Shown: positions 1 through 8,753 of the stretch, piece after piece
Numbering within the stretch: the first letter of the stretch is position 1
How the letters are laid out: the number at the start of each line of letters is the position of its first letter
NCBI GenBank assembly: GCA_019752015.1
Contig: JAIEMQ010000043.1
Span: forward strand, 1 to 61,526
Source: Cyanobacteriota bacterium
Lineage (GTDB): Bacteria > Acidobacteriota > Vicinamibacteria > Vicinamibacterales > UBA2999
Direction: 5' to 3'
Length of the DNA: 61,526 bases
Notes under the pieces: generated by a model
Database searches by the model: none
The model's input: only the letters and a program-made list of their open reading frames with translations
Told to the model about the DNA's origin: nothing
Position numbers and translations under genes: made by a program

Positions 1-45
1 CACATCGCACGCTGCCGCAATGGAACTACACGCTCAGGCCGCATG

Positions 46-68
46 AAAAGTAAACTTTATTTTGTGGT
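46..68 (-). promoter_or_regulatory. AT-rich dyad motif, left copy
   Basis: A 23-bp AT-rich stretch contains AAAGTAAACTTTATTTTG, an imperfect dyad (AAAAGTAAA, C, TTTATTTTG). Its exact reverse complement lies at 61426-61448. On the minus strand both copies are followed 5-6 nt later by GCCTGAGC, so about 40 bp of leader is shared. A minus-strand ATG at 44-42 would begin a gene running off the window edge, but only 14 codons are visible. An operator or promoter for a repeated gene family is inference. Confidence 0.5.
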
Positions 69-70
69 GA

Positions 71-280
71 GCCCTAAAGACCGGCCGCTGGGTCCGTCAC
101 GCGGCCAGCCGAGGCCCGGTGGTCGTCACCGACCGGGGCCGGAGAGTGGCAGCGCTGCAGCCCGTGGATCTCTCGTCCGCCGGTCGCCCTCTTCCGAATC
201 GCGAGGAGGCCATCCGTAAACGTTCGCGGATACCAGTAGATTCAGTGGTCTACCAAGCCGAGGCGCGCGGCGATCGGTGA
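71..280 (+). pseudogene. 5'-truncated Phd/VapB-type antitoxin
   Basis: An open frame ends in TGA at 278-280 and overlaps the GTG start of the PIN toxin gene, as antitoxin-toxin pairs usually do. The core PVVVTDRGRRVAALQPV matches the conserved strand and turn of Phd/YefM/VapB antitoxins, followed by a C-terminal toxin-binding-like tail (LPNREEAIRKRSRIPVDSV). The frame opens only after a stop at 68-70 and has no ATG, GTG or TTG ahead of the core. The DNA-binding N-terminus, normally about 20 residues, is therefore missing or frameshifted, right next to the AT-rich motif at 46-68. It is probably non-functional unless an unusual start is used. Confidence 0.6.
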
Positions 281-717
281 TTTACTTTGACGCGGCGTAC
301 GTCGCAAAGTGCTACCTCAACGAGCCGGGCGCGGAGCGGGTTCGCGACGTCGCGCATCAGGCCGATGGGCTCGGGTCGTGCGAGCTTGCCCGGATCGAGT
401 TTGCCTCGATCCTCAAGCGACACGTCAGGGAGCGCCACATCACTCGTCGGGAAGTGTCGACCGTGCTTCGGGAGTTCGAGGAAGACGAGGGGAACGGGGT
501 GTGGCACTGGTACGCCATTACCTCGGCTCTCATCGAAAAGGCACGCCAATCGATATTGCAGCTACCGAGCACCGTATTCATTCGATTGGGCGACGCCTTG
601 CACTTGACGTGTGCGGAGGAAAACGGCTTTCGCGAGGTTTACACGAACGATCGGCATATGTTGGCCGCTGCCCGACCCTTTCGTCTCAAAGGCGTTGATG
701 TCGTCGGTGAGCGGTAG
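277..717 (+). CDS. vapC: VapC-type PIN-domain toxin ribonuclease
   Basis: A 146-residue PIN-domain protein of the usual VapC length. The four acidic positions expected for a Mg2+-dependent RNase are visible: D5 in the N-terminal FDAAY, E41 in CELARIEF, D106 in LGDALHL and D125 in YTNDRHM. The GTG start at 277 is chosen because it overlaps the antitoxin stop and puts the first aspartate at position 5. Known VapC enzymes cleave tRNA or rRNA and are held inactive by the antitoxin encoded upstream. Here the antitoxin frame lacks its N-terminus, so the toxin may be weakly expressed, silent, or neutralised in trans. Substrate cannot be inferred. Confidence 0.85.
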   Translation: MIYFDAAYVAKCYLNEPGAERVRDVAHQADGLGSCELARIEFASILKRHVRERHITRREVSTVLREFEEDEGNGVWHWYAITSALIEKARQSILQLPSTVFIRLGDALHLTCAEENGFREVYTNDRHMLAAARPFRLKGVDVVGER

Positions 718-724
718 GCCGCAT

Positions 725-951
725 CGGCAATCGAGCATTCGCGCACGGGCCAGCGCTGAATTGAATCGGCGTTCCCGCCGTCTCAAGAAGCTGCTGAATC
801 GGAGGCGCCAAGCAGCGAACTGCTCACAGAACGCACCCTGCCCGCGCTGTCAAGCGGATCAGAAGTTCTTGCGAGGCAAGAAATCTCCCAAGAACATCGG
901 TCGTGGCCGTGCGGTCCGCCTCGTCGATCTCTTCTGCGGCTGCGGTGGGAT
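725..951 (+). pseudogene. Possible DNA (cytosine-5) methyltransferase N-terminal fragment
   Basis: One frame reads LKKLLNRRRQAANCSQNAPCPRCQ, then GRGRAVRLVDLFCGCGG, before losing all similarity. VRLVDLFCGCGG matches motif I (SAM-binding FxGxGG) of C5-cytosine methyltransferases, and a CPRC pair precedes it. No start codon of usual kind is present and the frame joins directly to an unrelated hydrolase reading frame near 950. I read it as a 5' gene splinter. The motif is short, so chance similarity is possible. Confidence 0.35.
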
Positions 952-1140
952 CTGCACGGCGGTGCGTGGAACAACAACGACCGCACGGCGGAAGCGCCGA
1001 TGGATCGCGCGCTGGCGGAGAGTGCATTGCTGGCGGTCGCGATCGACATGACGAACGCGCCGGAAGCGCCGTATCCAGCGTCCGTGCAGGAGGCGAACTA
1101 CGGCGTGCGCTGGCTCAAGTGGAAGGCGCCGTCGTGGAAC
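946..1140 (+). pseudogene. Alpha/beta-hydrolase internal fragment
   Basis: About 63 residues in one frame begin WDLHGGAWNNNDR and continue through LLAVAIDMTNAPEAPYPAS to GVRWLKWKAPSWNG. HGGAW is the oxyanion-hole motif of esterase-like alpha/beta hydrolases, and the APEAPYPA stretch is typical of the same region in that family. The nucleophile elbow and the catalytic Asp and His are absent. Both ends are abrupt: a methyltransferase-like frame before and an ADOP permease frame after, each in a different reading frame. It is a relic with no expected function. Confidence 0.65.
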
Positions 1141-1507
1141 GGCGGCGGCTCCGCGGCCTGTTGGTCGTTGCCAAGGTCGCGATCTCGCTGATGTTGCTGA
1201 TCGGCGCGGGGCTGCTGATCCGCAACTTCGTTCGGCTTCAGCAGGTGTCGGGATTCGACGAGACCAGCGTGGTCTCGATGCGCGTCAGCGGCACGTCACG
1301 CCAGTTGCGCAATCGCGATGAAGTGATCGCGTACTATCGGCCACTGCACGACGCGCCCGCGTCCGTGCCCGGCGTCCAGTCGCGTCGGTTCGTGTCCGCG
1401 CTGCCGTGATGCCGATGACGCTGGCCATGACGGCTGCCGCGGCCATCCTTATACCCGCAATGCGCGCGACTCGCGTCGATCCGGCCGTCGCATTGAGAGA
1501 GGCGTAG
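1129..1507 (+). pseudogene. ADOP-family FtsX/MacB-like permease fragment
   Basis: Frame one reads RRRLRGLLVVAKVAISLMLL, IGAGLLIRNFVRLQQVSGF and then VIAYYRPLHDAPASVPGVQS, the central membrane segment and start of the periplasmic domain of acidobacterial ADOP permeases, and stops at 1407-1409. A second frame at 1409-1507 reads AAAILIPAMRATRVDPAVALREA and stops, matching the extreme C-terminus of the same family. Several hundred residues between the two parts are missing. This is an internally deleted, frameshifted remnant of a roughly 800-residue permease. Confidence 0.75.
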
Positions 1508-1602
1508 CCGCACAACTCCCGGTGATGGCGCAATAAGGGACTTCGCTTGCTCTGAACGACACAGTTCGGCTCACTCTGCCCATGCGCGTCCGCGCCAGAT
1601 GT

Positions 1603-1608
1603 TATGAT
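1603..1608 (+). promoter_or_regulatory. Possible -10 element for the PilZ gene
   Basis: TATGAT lies 27 nt upstream of the PilZ gene start. No convincing -35 is visible at standard spacing. Support is by position and sequence only. Confidence 0.3.
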
Positions 1609-1634
1609 CTGCCGCGATACATAGCGCGACCCCC

Positions 1635-2294
1635 ATGGTCACTTCTTTCGTTATAGTCAGGCCCGAGCATCTGGAGTCGATCAGGAAACGCCTCGCTGAT
1701 GTCGAGGGCGTCAACGTGATCTCGGAATCGGATCTCCTGCCGATCCAGGACACGCTCCTGTCGCGTCCGCCGGAAATTCTCGTCATGCACTCGGCGTTTG
1801 CGACCACGTCACGCGGCGCGACGCTGGTGTCGGGTCTCAAGGCCAGGCCGAATGAAACCGGGACGGCCATCCGCGTCTTCATCGAAGACGACGTCAAGCC
1901 GCTGATCCTCAGCGAGACCGCGCTCGATCCGCACGATGCGATGCTGGAAACCTCGCGGCCGCTCGATCGCGCCGGCACGCGTCAGGCGGCACGCTACCCG
2001 ATGAACCGGCGCGACGTTGCCGTCAACGGCGAAGCGGGGCAATTGATCGATCTATCGGTGTCCGGCGCGCAGGTGCAGTCCGCCATGCGGCTGCGTCCGC
2101 TCAAACTGGCGCGGCTGGTGTTGCCGGACGCCACCGGTGATCTGCGGCTGCAAGGCACGGTCGCCTGGGCGATCGCCGTGCCGAGCGGCGGCGCAATTCA
2201 GTATCGCGCCGGCGTGGAGTTCGTGAATCCCGACAAGCGCATGCTGACCGCATTCTGCGAGCGTCACGGGATCGCGCCCGATCCGACCCGCTAG
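1635..2294 (+). CDS. PilZ-domain protein with receiver-like N-terminus
   Basis: 219 residues. The C-terminal half carries the two marks of a cyclic-di-GMP-binding PilZ domain: an arginine-containing segment TRQAARYPM (R116, R120) and D139-L-S-V-S-G144, the D/NxSxxG motif. The N-terminal 110 residues (MVTSFVIVRPEHLESIRKRL onward) alternate strand and helix like a degenerate response-regulator fold but lack a clear phospho-acceptor. Such proteins usually sense c-di-GMP to tune motility, exopolysaccharide or envelope functions. The downstream PBP gene starts 34 nt later, so co-transcription is likely. The effector partner is unknown. Confidence 0.75.
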   Translation: MVTSFVIVRPEHLESIRKRLADVEGVNVISESDLLPIQDTLLSRPPEILVMHSAFATTSRGATLVSGLKARPNETGTAIRVFIEDDVKPLILSETALDPHDAMLETSRPLDRAGTRQAARYPMNRRDVAVNGEAGQLIDLSVSGAQVQSAMRLRPLKLARLVLPDATGDLRLQGTVAWAIAVPSGGAIQYRAGVEFVNPDKRMLTAFCERHGIAPDPTR

Positions 2295-2328
2295 TAGTAA
2301 ATCGCACTTCACAAGTCCCGCAACCGAT

Positions 2329-4371
2329 ATGGGACGATGGATCGGGATGCGCGCGATGTGGCGAACCGATCTGGGCCGGGCGAAAGTCCTGCTGTACGCC
2401 TTCATCGTCGCCGCCACGATCGCGTTCGCGTGGTTCGCCAGGCAGAGTTACGCGGTGTCGCGCCTCACGCGCGGTGTGGGCGACACGTGGTTCCAGACCG
2501 CCGACGGCCGGCGGTGGTTCCGACTGGATGAGCAGCGGCACGACGTGCCGATTACCGCGATCGCTCCGGATCTCCAGCACGCCTTCGTCGCCGTCGAAGA
2601 TCATCGTTTCTTCCTCCACCCCGGCGTCGATCCGATCGCGCTCGGGCGCGCGGCCTTTCGCAACATGCGTTCCGGATCGCTGCAGGGCGGCAGCACGCTG
2701 ACGCAGCAGCTCGCCCGCACGCTGTTCCTGTCGAACCGCAGGAGCTACGGCCGCAAGGCGCGCGAAGCCGTGATCGCGTATCTGATCGAAGTCCAGCTGA
2801 CCAAGCAGCAGATTCTCGAGCTGTACTTGAATCGCATCTTTCTCGGCGCCGGTATCTACGGCGTCGAGGCCATGTCGCAGCGGGTGTTCGGCAAGCCCGC
2901 GAAATCACTGACGCTTGCCGAGAGCGCGCTGATCGCCGGACTGGCGCGGGCGCCGGCGGCGCTGTCGCCGTGGTCGAATCTCGATGAGGCGCGGGCGCGC
3001 AGCCACGTCGTCCTCATGCGCATGCGTGAGGAAGGATTCATCACCGAGGAGCAGTATCGCGACGCGAAGCAGGCACCGTTGCGCATTCGTCCGTATCGAA
3101 GCGACAGCGATTCGCGTCGAAGCGACAGCGATTCGCGTCATGGCTACGCGAAGGCGTACCTCCGGCAACGCTTCCGCGATGAGTTCGGCGGCGATCATCC
3201 ACCAGACTGGCGCGTGCAGACGACATTCGTCGCCGAGCTGCAGGATGCGGCTGAAGCCGCGGTGACCAGAGGGCTCAAGCGCACCGGGAAGCCGGCGCTG
3301 CAAGCGGCGCTCGTGGCCATCGACCCGGCAAACGGGAACATCCTGGCCGTGGTCGGCGGCCGCGACTATCAGCAGTCTGCTTTCAACCGCGCCAGTCGCA
3401 GCCGGCGTCAACCGGGATCGGCATTCAAGCCGTTCGTGTTTGCCGCGGCGCTCGAGCGCGGCCTGTCGCCTGTGTCGACTCTGACCGGGCTCAATGAAAT
3501 CGAGCCGCAGGGCCCCGACGAGTGGACACCGCGTAACGTGCATGACGATGCGCCTGATGAGCTGACGCTGCGGGCGGCATTGATCGAATCCAACAATCGC
3601 GCTGCAACCGTGTTGCAACAGCAAATTGGTAGTGGCCGCGTGCTGGACGTCGCCGACAAGTCAGGACTCGACGATCTCCCGGACGTGCCGTCGCTGGCAC
3701 TCGGTTCGGGCCTGGTCACGCCGCTGGCCATCACCAGCGCGTTCGCCGTCTTTCCGAATGGCGGTGTCGCGGTGCGGCCGCGCGACCTCCTTCGCGTGCG
3801 CGATGCCGACGGCGGCACCGCGTTCCAGCAGAAGGTGGAGACCGACCGCGTGATCTCTCCGGAGGTCGCGTATCAGATGGTGTCGATGTTGAGCGATGCG
3901 ATCGATCGCGGCACCGGATCGCCGGCGAGGCAACTCGGCATTCGCTTTCCGATTGCGGGCAAGACCGGCACCACCAACGAGTTCAAGGACGCGTGGTTCG
4001 TCGGCTTCTCATCCTCGATCGTCGTCGGCGTGTGGGTCGGCTTCGATCAGCCGCGGCCGATTGGCTCGGAAGGCTATGGCGCCCGCTATGCGCTGCCGAT
4101 CTGGGCGGACTTCATGCAGCGTGCCGCGAAGGTTCGCGTGCCGACGGAATTCGAGCGCCCGGCGGGATTGCAGGAAGAATCGCTTTGCGCGATCAGTTAT
4201 CGCAAGCCGGTTGACGGCTGTCCGCTTTACACCGAGTACTTCAAGGAAGGCGACGACGTTCCCGATCGTCTGTGCACGATCCACGTCGGCTCGATTCGCC
4301 AGCGGCTGACGCGCACGTTCCAGGGATGGATGGCCGAAGCTGGGCGCCGCGTTCGCGGCATCTTCCGCTAG
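2329..4371 (+). CDS. Class A penicillin-binding protein (PBP1 type)
   Basis: 680 residues, bifunctional peptidoglycan synthase. A short cytoplasmic tail and one TM helix (about 19-37) precede a GT51 glycosyltransferase domain with catalytic E90 in EDHRFF, GGSTLTQQLAR (120-130), RKAREAVIAYLIE (142-154) and LELYLNRIFLGAGIYG. The transpeptidase domain shows SAFK (serine near 364), SNN near 421 and KTGTT near 545. It polymerises lipid II and cross-links stem peptides in the periplasm. A 21-bp direct duplication (3097-3138) gives RSDSDSR twice in the inter-domain linker. The 3' end overlaps the convergent HAD gene by 4 nt. E. coli PBP1a/1b are longer, so no specific symbol is assigned. Confidence 0.93.
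   Translation: MGRWIGMRAMWRTDLGRAKVLLYAFIVAATIAFAWFARQSYAVSRLTRGVGDTWFQTADGRRWFRLDEQRHDVPITAIAPDLQHAFVAVEDHRFFLHPGVDPIALGRAAFRNMRSGSLQGGSTLTQQLARTLFLSNRRSYGRKAREAVIAYLIEVQLTKQQILELYLNRIFLGAGIYGVEAMSQRVFGKPAKSLTLAESALIAGLARAPAALSPWSNLDEARARSHVVLMRMREEGFITEEQYRDAKQAPLRIRPYRSDSDSRRSDSDSRHGYAKAYLRQRFRDEFGGDHPPDWRVQTTFVAELQDAAEAAVTRGLKRTGKPALQAALVAIDPANGNILAVVGGRDYQQSAFNRASRSRRQPGSAFKPFVFAAALERGLSPVSTLTGLNEIEPQGPDEWTPRNVHDDAPDELTLRAALIESNNRAATVLQQQIGSGRVLDVADKSGLDDLPDVPSLALGSGLVTPLAITSAFAVFPNGGVAVRPRDLLRVRDADGGTAFQQKVETDRVISPEVAYQMVSMLSDAIDRGTGSPARQLGIRFPIAGKTGTTNEFKDAWFVGFSSSIVVGVWVGFDQPRPIGSEGYGARYALPIWADFMQRAAKVRVPTEFERPAGLQEESLCAISYRKPVDGCPLYTEYFKEGDDVPDRLCTIHVGSIRQRLTRTFQGWMAEAGRRVRGIFR
3097..3138. 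repeat. Two 21-bp direct repeats inside the PBP gene
   Basis: The 21-nt unit beginning CGAAGCGACAGCGATTCGCG occurs twice in tandem and keeps the frame, adding seven residues (RSDSDSR) per copy to the linker between the two catalytic domains. The unit contains GCGA and TCGC arms and could form a small hairpin. Confidence 0.8.
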
Positions 4372-5030
4372 GCCAACGGCGATTCGCCGAGCCGCGCCAG
4401 CAGATCGTGCGGGCCATCGTAGATGGCAATGGCGTCCGCCAATTCCCGATCGGTCCACCCGCCACTTCGAAACGCGATCGTTTCGAGGCCGGCTCGCCGC
4501 GCCGCTTCAATGTCGTAGGGCGTGTCGCCGATCATGATCGCGTCCGGGGGCGACGCCTTCGCCAGCTTCAGCGCCGCCTCGATAATGTCGGGATCCGGTT
4601 TCGAATCCTCCGCGTCGTCGCTGGATGTCTTGTCGTCCATCAGATCTTCGGCCCTGGCGATCTTCAGCAGCGCCTTCAAGTCTTCCTTCGACGCGGAACT
4701 CGCGGCCACCGCGGTATAACCGCGCTCCTTGAGCGCCGTGACCAGGCCGCGCGCGCCCTTGAACGGCTTCAGGCGCGGCAGAAACTCTTCCTTGAAGATC
4801 TCACCGCGGCGCTTCGAGATTTTTTCGCCGAGTGCCGAGTTCTCGTCGATGCCGCTGACTTCAGGCATGAGCTTGTCGCCGCCCATGCCGATGCATCGCC
4901 GGACCAACGTGGGATTTACCTTGACGCTGAATTCCTGGAACGCCTTGACCCAGGCGCGGGCGTGCGCATCGTTGCTGTCGACCAGTGTGCCGTCGACGTC
5001 GAAGAGAACGGCCTTGAGCTTCCGCTGCAT
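4368..5030 (-). CDS. HAD-superfamily phosphatase (phosphoglycolate phosphatase-like)
   Basis: 220 residues. HAD motif I is DVDGT with D11 nucleophile and D13 general acid; motif II is the S111 region; K144 lies in DSKPDPD; motif IV is GDTPYD with D169. A helical cap sits between motifs I and II, as in the beta-phosphoglucomutase/phosphoglycolate phosphatase branch. It probably hydrolyses a small phosphorylated metabolite in the cytoplasm. The substrate cannot be assigned because this subfamily is promiscuous. It is convergent with the PBP gene and followed upstream by a 34-bp triple repeat. Confidence 0.85.
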   Translation of the reverse strand: MQRKLKAVLFDVDGTLVDSNDAHARAWVKAFQEFSVKVNPTLVRRCIGMGGDKLMPEVSGIDENSALGEKISKRRGEIFKEEFLPRLKPFKGARGLVTALKERGYTAVAASSASKEDLKALLKIARAEDLMDDKTSSDDAEDSKPDPDIIEAALKLAKASPPDAIMIGDTPYDIEAARRAGLETIAFRSGGWTDRELADAIAIYDGPHDLLARLGESPLA

Positions 5031-5060
5031 ACGCGCAGTGCGTATGCAACTAACCCGCCA

Positions 5061-5181
5061 GACGCGACCGTTAACGGGTGCCAGGCACCCGATGCTGGTA
5101 GACGCGACCGTTAACGGGTGCCAGGCACCCGATGCCGGTTACTGGTAGACGCGACCGTTAACGGGTGCCAGGCACCCGATG
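5061..5181. repeat. Three copies of a 34-bp palindrome-bearing repeat
   Basis: Copies at 5061-5094, 5101-5134 and 5148-5181 are identical: GACGCGACCGTTAACGGGTG followed by CCAGGCACCCGATG. Each contains GGGTGCC-A-GGCACCC, a 7-bp palindrome around one base. The gaps are 6 and 13 nt (GCTGGTA-like), too short for CRISPR spacers. The array fills the gap between the acyl-CoA dehydrogenase stop and the HAD gene start, both on the minus strand, and could act as a terminator or mRNA-stabilising REP-like element. Confidence 0.9.
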
Positions 5182-5185
5182 TCGG

Positions 5186-6376
5186 TTAGTTCGCGAAGGC
5201 CGGGATGCCCGTTTGCGCGCGTCCGAGGATCAGCGCGTGGACATCGTGCGTTCCTTCGTAGGTATTTACTACTTCTAGATTTACCAGGTGCCGAATCACG
5301 CCGAACTCGTCGACAATGCCGTTGCCGCCGAGCATGTCGCGGGCATCGCGCGCAATTGCGAGCGCCTTGCCGCAGGAGTTGCGCTTCAGCATCGAGGTGA
5401 TTTCCGGCGCGGCGCTGCCTTCGTCCTTCATGCGCCCGAGCCGCAAACACGCATTGAGACCGAGCGCGATCTCGGTCTGCATGTCGGCGAGTTTCTTCTG
5501 GATCAACTGATTGGCGGCAAGCGGCCGCCCAAACTGCTTCCGCTCCATCACATAGTTGCGCGCGCGGTGCCAGCAGTCCTCGGCCGCGCCCATCGCGCCC
5601 CAGCAAATGCCGTAACGAGCGGAATTGAGACACGTGAACGGCCCCTTCAGACCCTTGATGGTGGGGAAGGCGTTCTCTTCGGGACAAAACACGTTGTCCA
5701 TGACGACTTCGCCGGTGAGGCTCGTGCGCAAACCGACCTTGCCGTGAATCGGCGGCGCGCTCAGACCCTTCATCCCTTTCTCGAGGATGAAGCCGCGAAT
5801 CACATCCGCATCGTCTTTCGCCCAGATGATGAAGACGTCGGCGATCGGGCTGTTGCTGATCCATGACTTGCTGCCGGTCAGCGAATAGCCGCCGTCGACT
5901 TTCTTTGCGCGCGTCGTCAGGCCGCCGGGATCGGATCCGTGGCCGGGCTCCGTCAACCCGAAGCAGCCGATGTACTCGCCGGTGGCGAGCTTTGGCAGGA
6001 ATTTCTGTTTCTGTGCCTCGGTGCCGAACTCGTTGATCGGGACCATCACCAGCGAGCCCTGCACGCTCATCATCGAGCGGAAGCCGGAGTCGACGCGCTC
6101 GATTTCGCGCGCGACCAGTCCGTAGCTCACGTAATTGAAACCGGCGCCGCCGTATTGCTCGGGGATGACGATGCCGAGCAGATCGAGCGCGCCCATCTCG
6201 CGGAAGATCGACGCATCGGTCTTCTCGTGCCGGAACATTTCCAGCACGCGCGGCGTGAGACGATCCTGCGCATACGAGCGTGCCGTCTCGCGGACCATCT
6301 GCTCTTCGTGGGTGAGTTGCTGTTCCAGGAGGAGCGGGTCGCTCCAGTTGAAACGCGTTTCGGTCTTGGTTGACAT
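5186..6376 (-). CDS. gcdH: Glutaryl-CoA dehydrogenase-like acyl-CoA dehydrogenase
   Basis: 396 residues from the preferred ATG at 6376, which has GGAG six bases upstream; an in-frame ATG at 6400 would overlap the upstream gene. The family hallmarks of glutaryl-CoA dehydrogenase are present: [35 protein letters not shown] (FAD contacts), [42 protein letters not shown] and the catalytic glutamate near 374 in [10 protein letters not shown]. It oxidises and decarboxylates glutaryl-CoA to crotonyl-CoA in lysine/tryptophan and aromatic degradation, passing electrons to ETF. The gene starts 1 nt after the membrane-spermidine synthase fusion gene. No other pathway genes are nearby. Confidence 0.85.
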   Translation of the reverse strand: MSTKTETRFNWSDPLLLEQQLTHEEQMVRETARSYAQDRLTPRVLEMFRHEKTDASIFREMGALDLLGIVIPEQYGGAGFNYVSYGLVAREIERVDSGFRSMMSVQGSLVMVPINEFGTEAQKQKFLPKLATGEYIGCFGLTEPGHGSDPGGLTTRAKKVDGGYSLTGSKSWISNSPIADVFIIWAKDDADVIRGFILEKGMKGLSAPPIHGKVGLRTSLTGEVVMDNVFCPEENAFPTIKGLKGPFTCLNSARYGICWGAMGAAEDCWHRARNYVMERKQFGRPLAANQLIQKKLADMQTEIALGLNACLRLGRMKDEGSAAPEITSMLKRNSCGKALAIARDARDMLGGNGIVDEFGVIRHLVNLEVVNTYEGTHDVHALILGRAQTGIPAFAN

Positions 6377-6377
6377 G

Positions 6378-8681
6378 TCACTCCGGCAACGAGAATTCAT
6401 CCCGCGGAAACAGGTCCGTGTTGAGATCGGTCATCCGGCGCGCATCGCCCGGGCCGAATCGTCTCGGCTCGGCCGCGAGGTACGGGGCCACCAGCCCCAT
6501 GATGTCGATGCCCGCCTCAGAATAATAGTCGCGGACGGCGCCGATCCGCTCCCTGATCACGTTCGGATCGAACGCGATCGGTTCCGCGCTGCCGACGAGG
6601 ATGTCGCCGAACAACAGCGCGTGCGGGAAGACGCTCACGAATGTGTCCCGGATGCGCGGTGTCGGCGCCCAGGTGACCGCGTATCCGCCGGGCTTCAATC
6701 GCCGCCGCAGCAGGTCGAAATACTCCTGCGAATAGAGATTACCGGCATACGCGCTGGTGGGGCGCAGCGCATCCATCTCGATGATGTCGAATCGCGGCTC
6801 CGATCGGAGCACGTAGGCACGGCCATCTCCGGTGACGTGCTCGATGCGCGTGTCCGTCAACACGCGCGTCAATCCCGGATAGGGCTGAATCTCGGCTTGC
6901 CGCCGCAGCGTCGTCAACTGCGCGCCGATGATCTCGACACAGGTGACGCGCGAGGTTTCAGCCCGGCCCGCCGCCGCAAATGCGGTGTCGCCTGAACCGA
7001 GCCCGATGATGATGATGTTCTTCGGATCGGGATGCAGCAACGCCGGCAGCGCGCCGAGCACCGTGTGGATGCCGCCGTAGGGAATCCAGCTCTGCCCAAT
7101 GCCGTTCACGAACACCGCCGTGTCGCGGCTGGTCGTCGACGGCTTCAACACGGAAACGCCCGATCCATCTTCTGCGGCGATCACCGTGTAGGGCGCGGCG
7201 CCGTGCAGTCGCGCCCACAGCGTTGCGCCATCGGGGACGGACGACGAGACGATCGCGGTGATCGCCAGTGCCCCTGCGGTCAGCAGGATACGCGAGGCGC
7301 CGCGGGAGATCTGCCACAGCGGAATTGCCAGCAGCGCGCCCATGATGACGAGGATGCGCAGCGTTGACGCCGTGCCGAACTCCGGCAGCAGCCACCATCC
7401 GGTGATCGTGGTGCCGATCACGCTGCCGGTGATGTTGGCGGAGAGCAGCGCGCCGACGCGCCGGCCCAACAGCTGCAGGTTCGACTGACACGCGCGCTGC
7501 AGGAACGGAAAGCTGAATCCCATCAGCAATGTCGGCGGCCCGACGATCAGCGCGGGGATGCCGAGATACAACAGGAAGAATCCGCCGAGCGATGCGAACT
7601 CTCCATTCTTGAGGGCGAGGACCGCACCGTAAACGTAGTACGGCTCGTACTCGCTGAGGTACGTCACCAAGCGCACCGGCACTCCCCGGCCGATCGCGCT
7701 GATGCTGATCGCGATCGAGATCGCCGCATACCACGTCAACGCGAATTGCAGCAGCAGGAAAGTGCGGCCGGGCGCGCGGCTGCGGTGCACGAATCGCGAT
7801 CCGATCGCGCCGCCAAGGCCGAGGCCGGCGAGGTACACGGCCAGCACGGTCCCGAACGTGAATGCCGTGGACTTCTGCACCGCGCCAAGCAGGCGGAACC
7901 ACGCGATCTCGAAGCCGAGCGCGATCAACCCGGTGAGCGCGTAGATCAATATCCAGCTTGTAAAGGGCAACGCCGTCAGCTCGATCGAGCTGACATCGTC
8001 AGGAGCGTCGGCCGGCGTCGACGTCGCCTCGATCGCATTGTCTTTCCTGCTGATCGCAACCGCGCCCATGGCGCAGAGCATGTTTGCAGCCGCACCGCAC
8101 AACAGCGCGCCCTGCAGCCCGATGTTCGGCACCAGGATCCACGTCGTCGCGAACGCGCCCGTCGCGGCGCCGAGCGTGTTCCATCCGTAGAGCGAGCCGA
8201 TGATGCGGCCCGCCTCGGCGACATGGTGCGTCAACGCACGCGAGAGCAGCGGCAGCGAAACACCCATCAGGAACGTGGGGATCAGCAGACTCGCAAACAG
8301 CACCAGCGTGGCGACGACCGCGTTTTCGCCGAGCTGCGGCAGCCGTGAATAGAGCACGTCGTAGAACAGAAACCTGCTGAGCAGTCCGAAGACGCCGATC
8401 GATATTTCGGCGATCGCGAACGCCGTCAGGCTCGATCGCGGTCCAAGACGATCGGCGAGGCGCCCGCCGGCGACGTTGCCAAGACCGAGTCCCGCCATGA
8501 ACGCCGCGACGATGATGGTGATCGAGTAGATGTCGGCGCCGGAGAAGAACGTGAGCAGGCGCTGCCAGATGACTTGATACAGCACCGCCGCAAAACCGGA
8601 GAGGTAAAAGGCGAGCAGCGCCAAGAAATACAGCGTAGCATGCGGCTGCTCTTCTTGACTTGCCCGGCGGCCGCTCCCCAT
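6378..8681 (-). CDS. Membrane-fused spermidine synthase-like protein
   Basis: 767 residues. About 13 hydrophobic segments in the first 500 residues resemble an MFS-like transporter ([36 protein letters not shown] with a typical cytoplasmic loop). The C-terminal 250 residues form a spermidine-synthase-type Rossmann fold with [39 protein letters not shown] and [20 protein letters not shown]. The family is widespread in Acidobacteriota and annotated as fused MFS/spermidine synthase. The actual reaction is not established, and the membrane part may only anchor the enzyme. It is transcribed away from the gene at 8754 and overlaps none. Confidence 0.85.
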   Translation of the reverse strand: MGSGRRASQEEQPHATLYFLALLAFYLSGFAAVLYQVIWQRLLTFFSGADIYSITIIVAAFMAGLGLGNVAGGRLADRLGPRSSLTAFAIAEISIGVFGLLSRFLFYDVLYSRLPQLGENAVVATLVLFASLLIPTFLMGVSLPLLSRALTHHVAEAGRIIGSLYGWNTLGAATGAFATTWILVPNIGLQGALLCGAAANMLCAMGAVAISRKDNAIEATSTPADAPDDVSSIELTALPFTSWILIYALTGLIALGFEIAWFRLLGAVQKSTAFTFGTVLAVYLAGLGLGGAIGSRFVHRSRAPGRTFLLLQFALTWYAAISIAISISAIGRGVPVRLVTYLSEYEPYYVYGAVLALKNGEFASLGGFFLLYLGIPALIVGPPTLLMGFSFPFLQRACQSNLQLLGRRVGALLSANITGSVIGTTITGWWLLPEFGTASTLRILVIMGALLAIPLWQISRGASRILLTAGALAITAIVSSSVPDGATLWARLHGAAPYTVIAAEDGSGVSVLKPSTTSRDTAVFVNGIGQSWIPYGGIHTVLGALPALLHPDPKNIIIIGLGSGDTAFAAAGRAETSRVTCVEIIGAQLTTLRRQAEIQPYPGLTRVLTDTRIEHVTGDGRAYVLRSEPRFDIIEMDALRPTSAYAGNLYSQEYFDLLRRRLKPGGYAVTWAPTPRIRDTFVSVFPHALLFGDILVGSAEPIAFDPNVIRERIGAVRDYYSEAGIDIMGLVAPYLAAEPRRFGPGDARRMTDLNTDLFPRDEFSLPE

Positions 8682-8753
8682 AATGACCGCATACGGACGT
8701 CAGCGCGCACCCCAGCCGCTGCCTGAGTCCCCGATGACCGACGGGACACGACA

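Noticed and set aside
5061-5181. Possible CRISPR array
   Set aside because: Three repeats are present but the gaps are only 6 and 13 nt and no cas gene is near.
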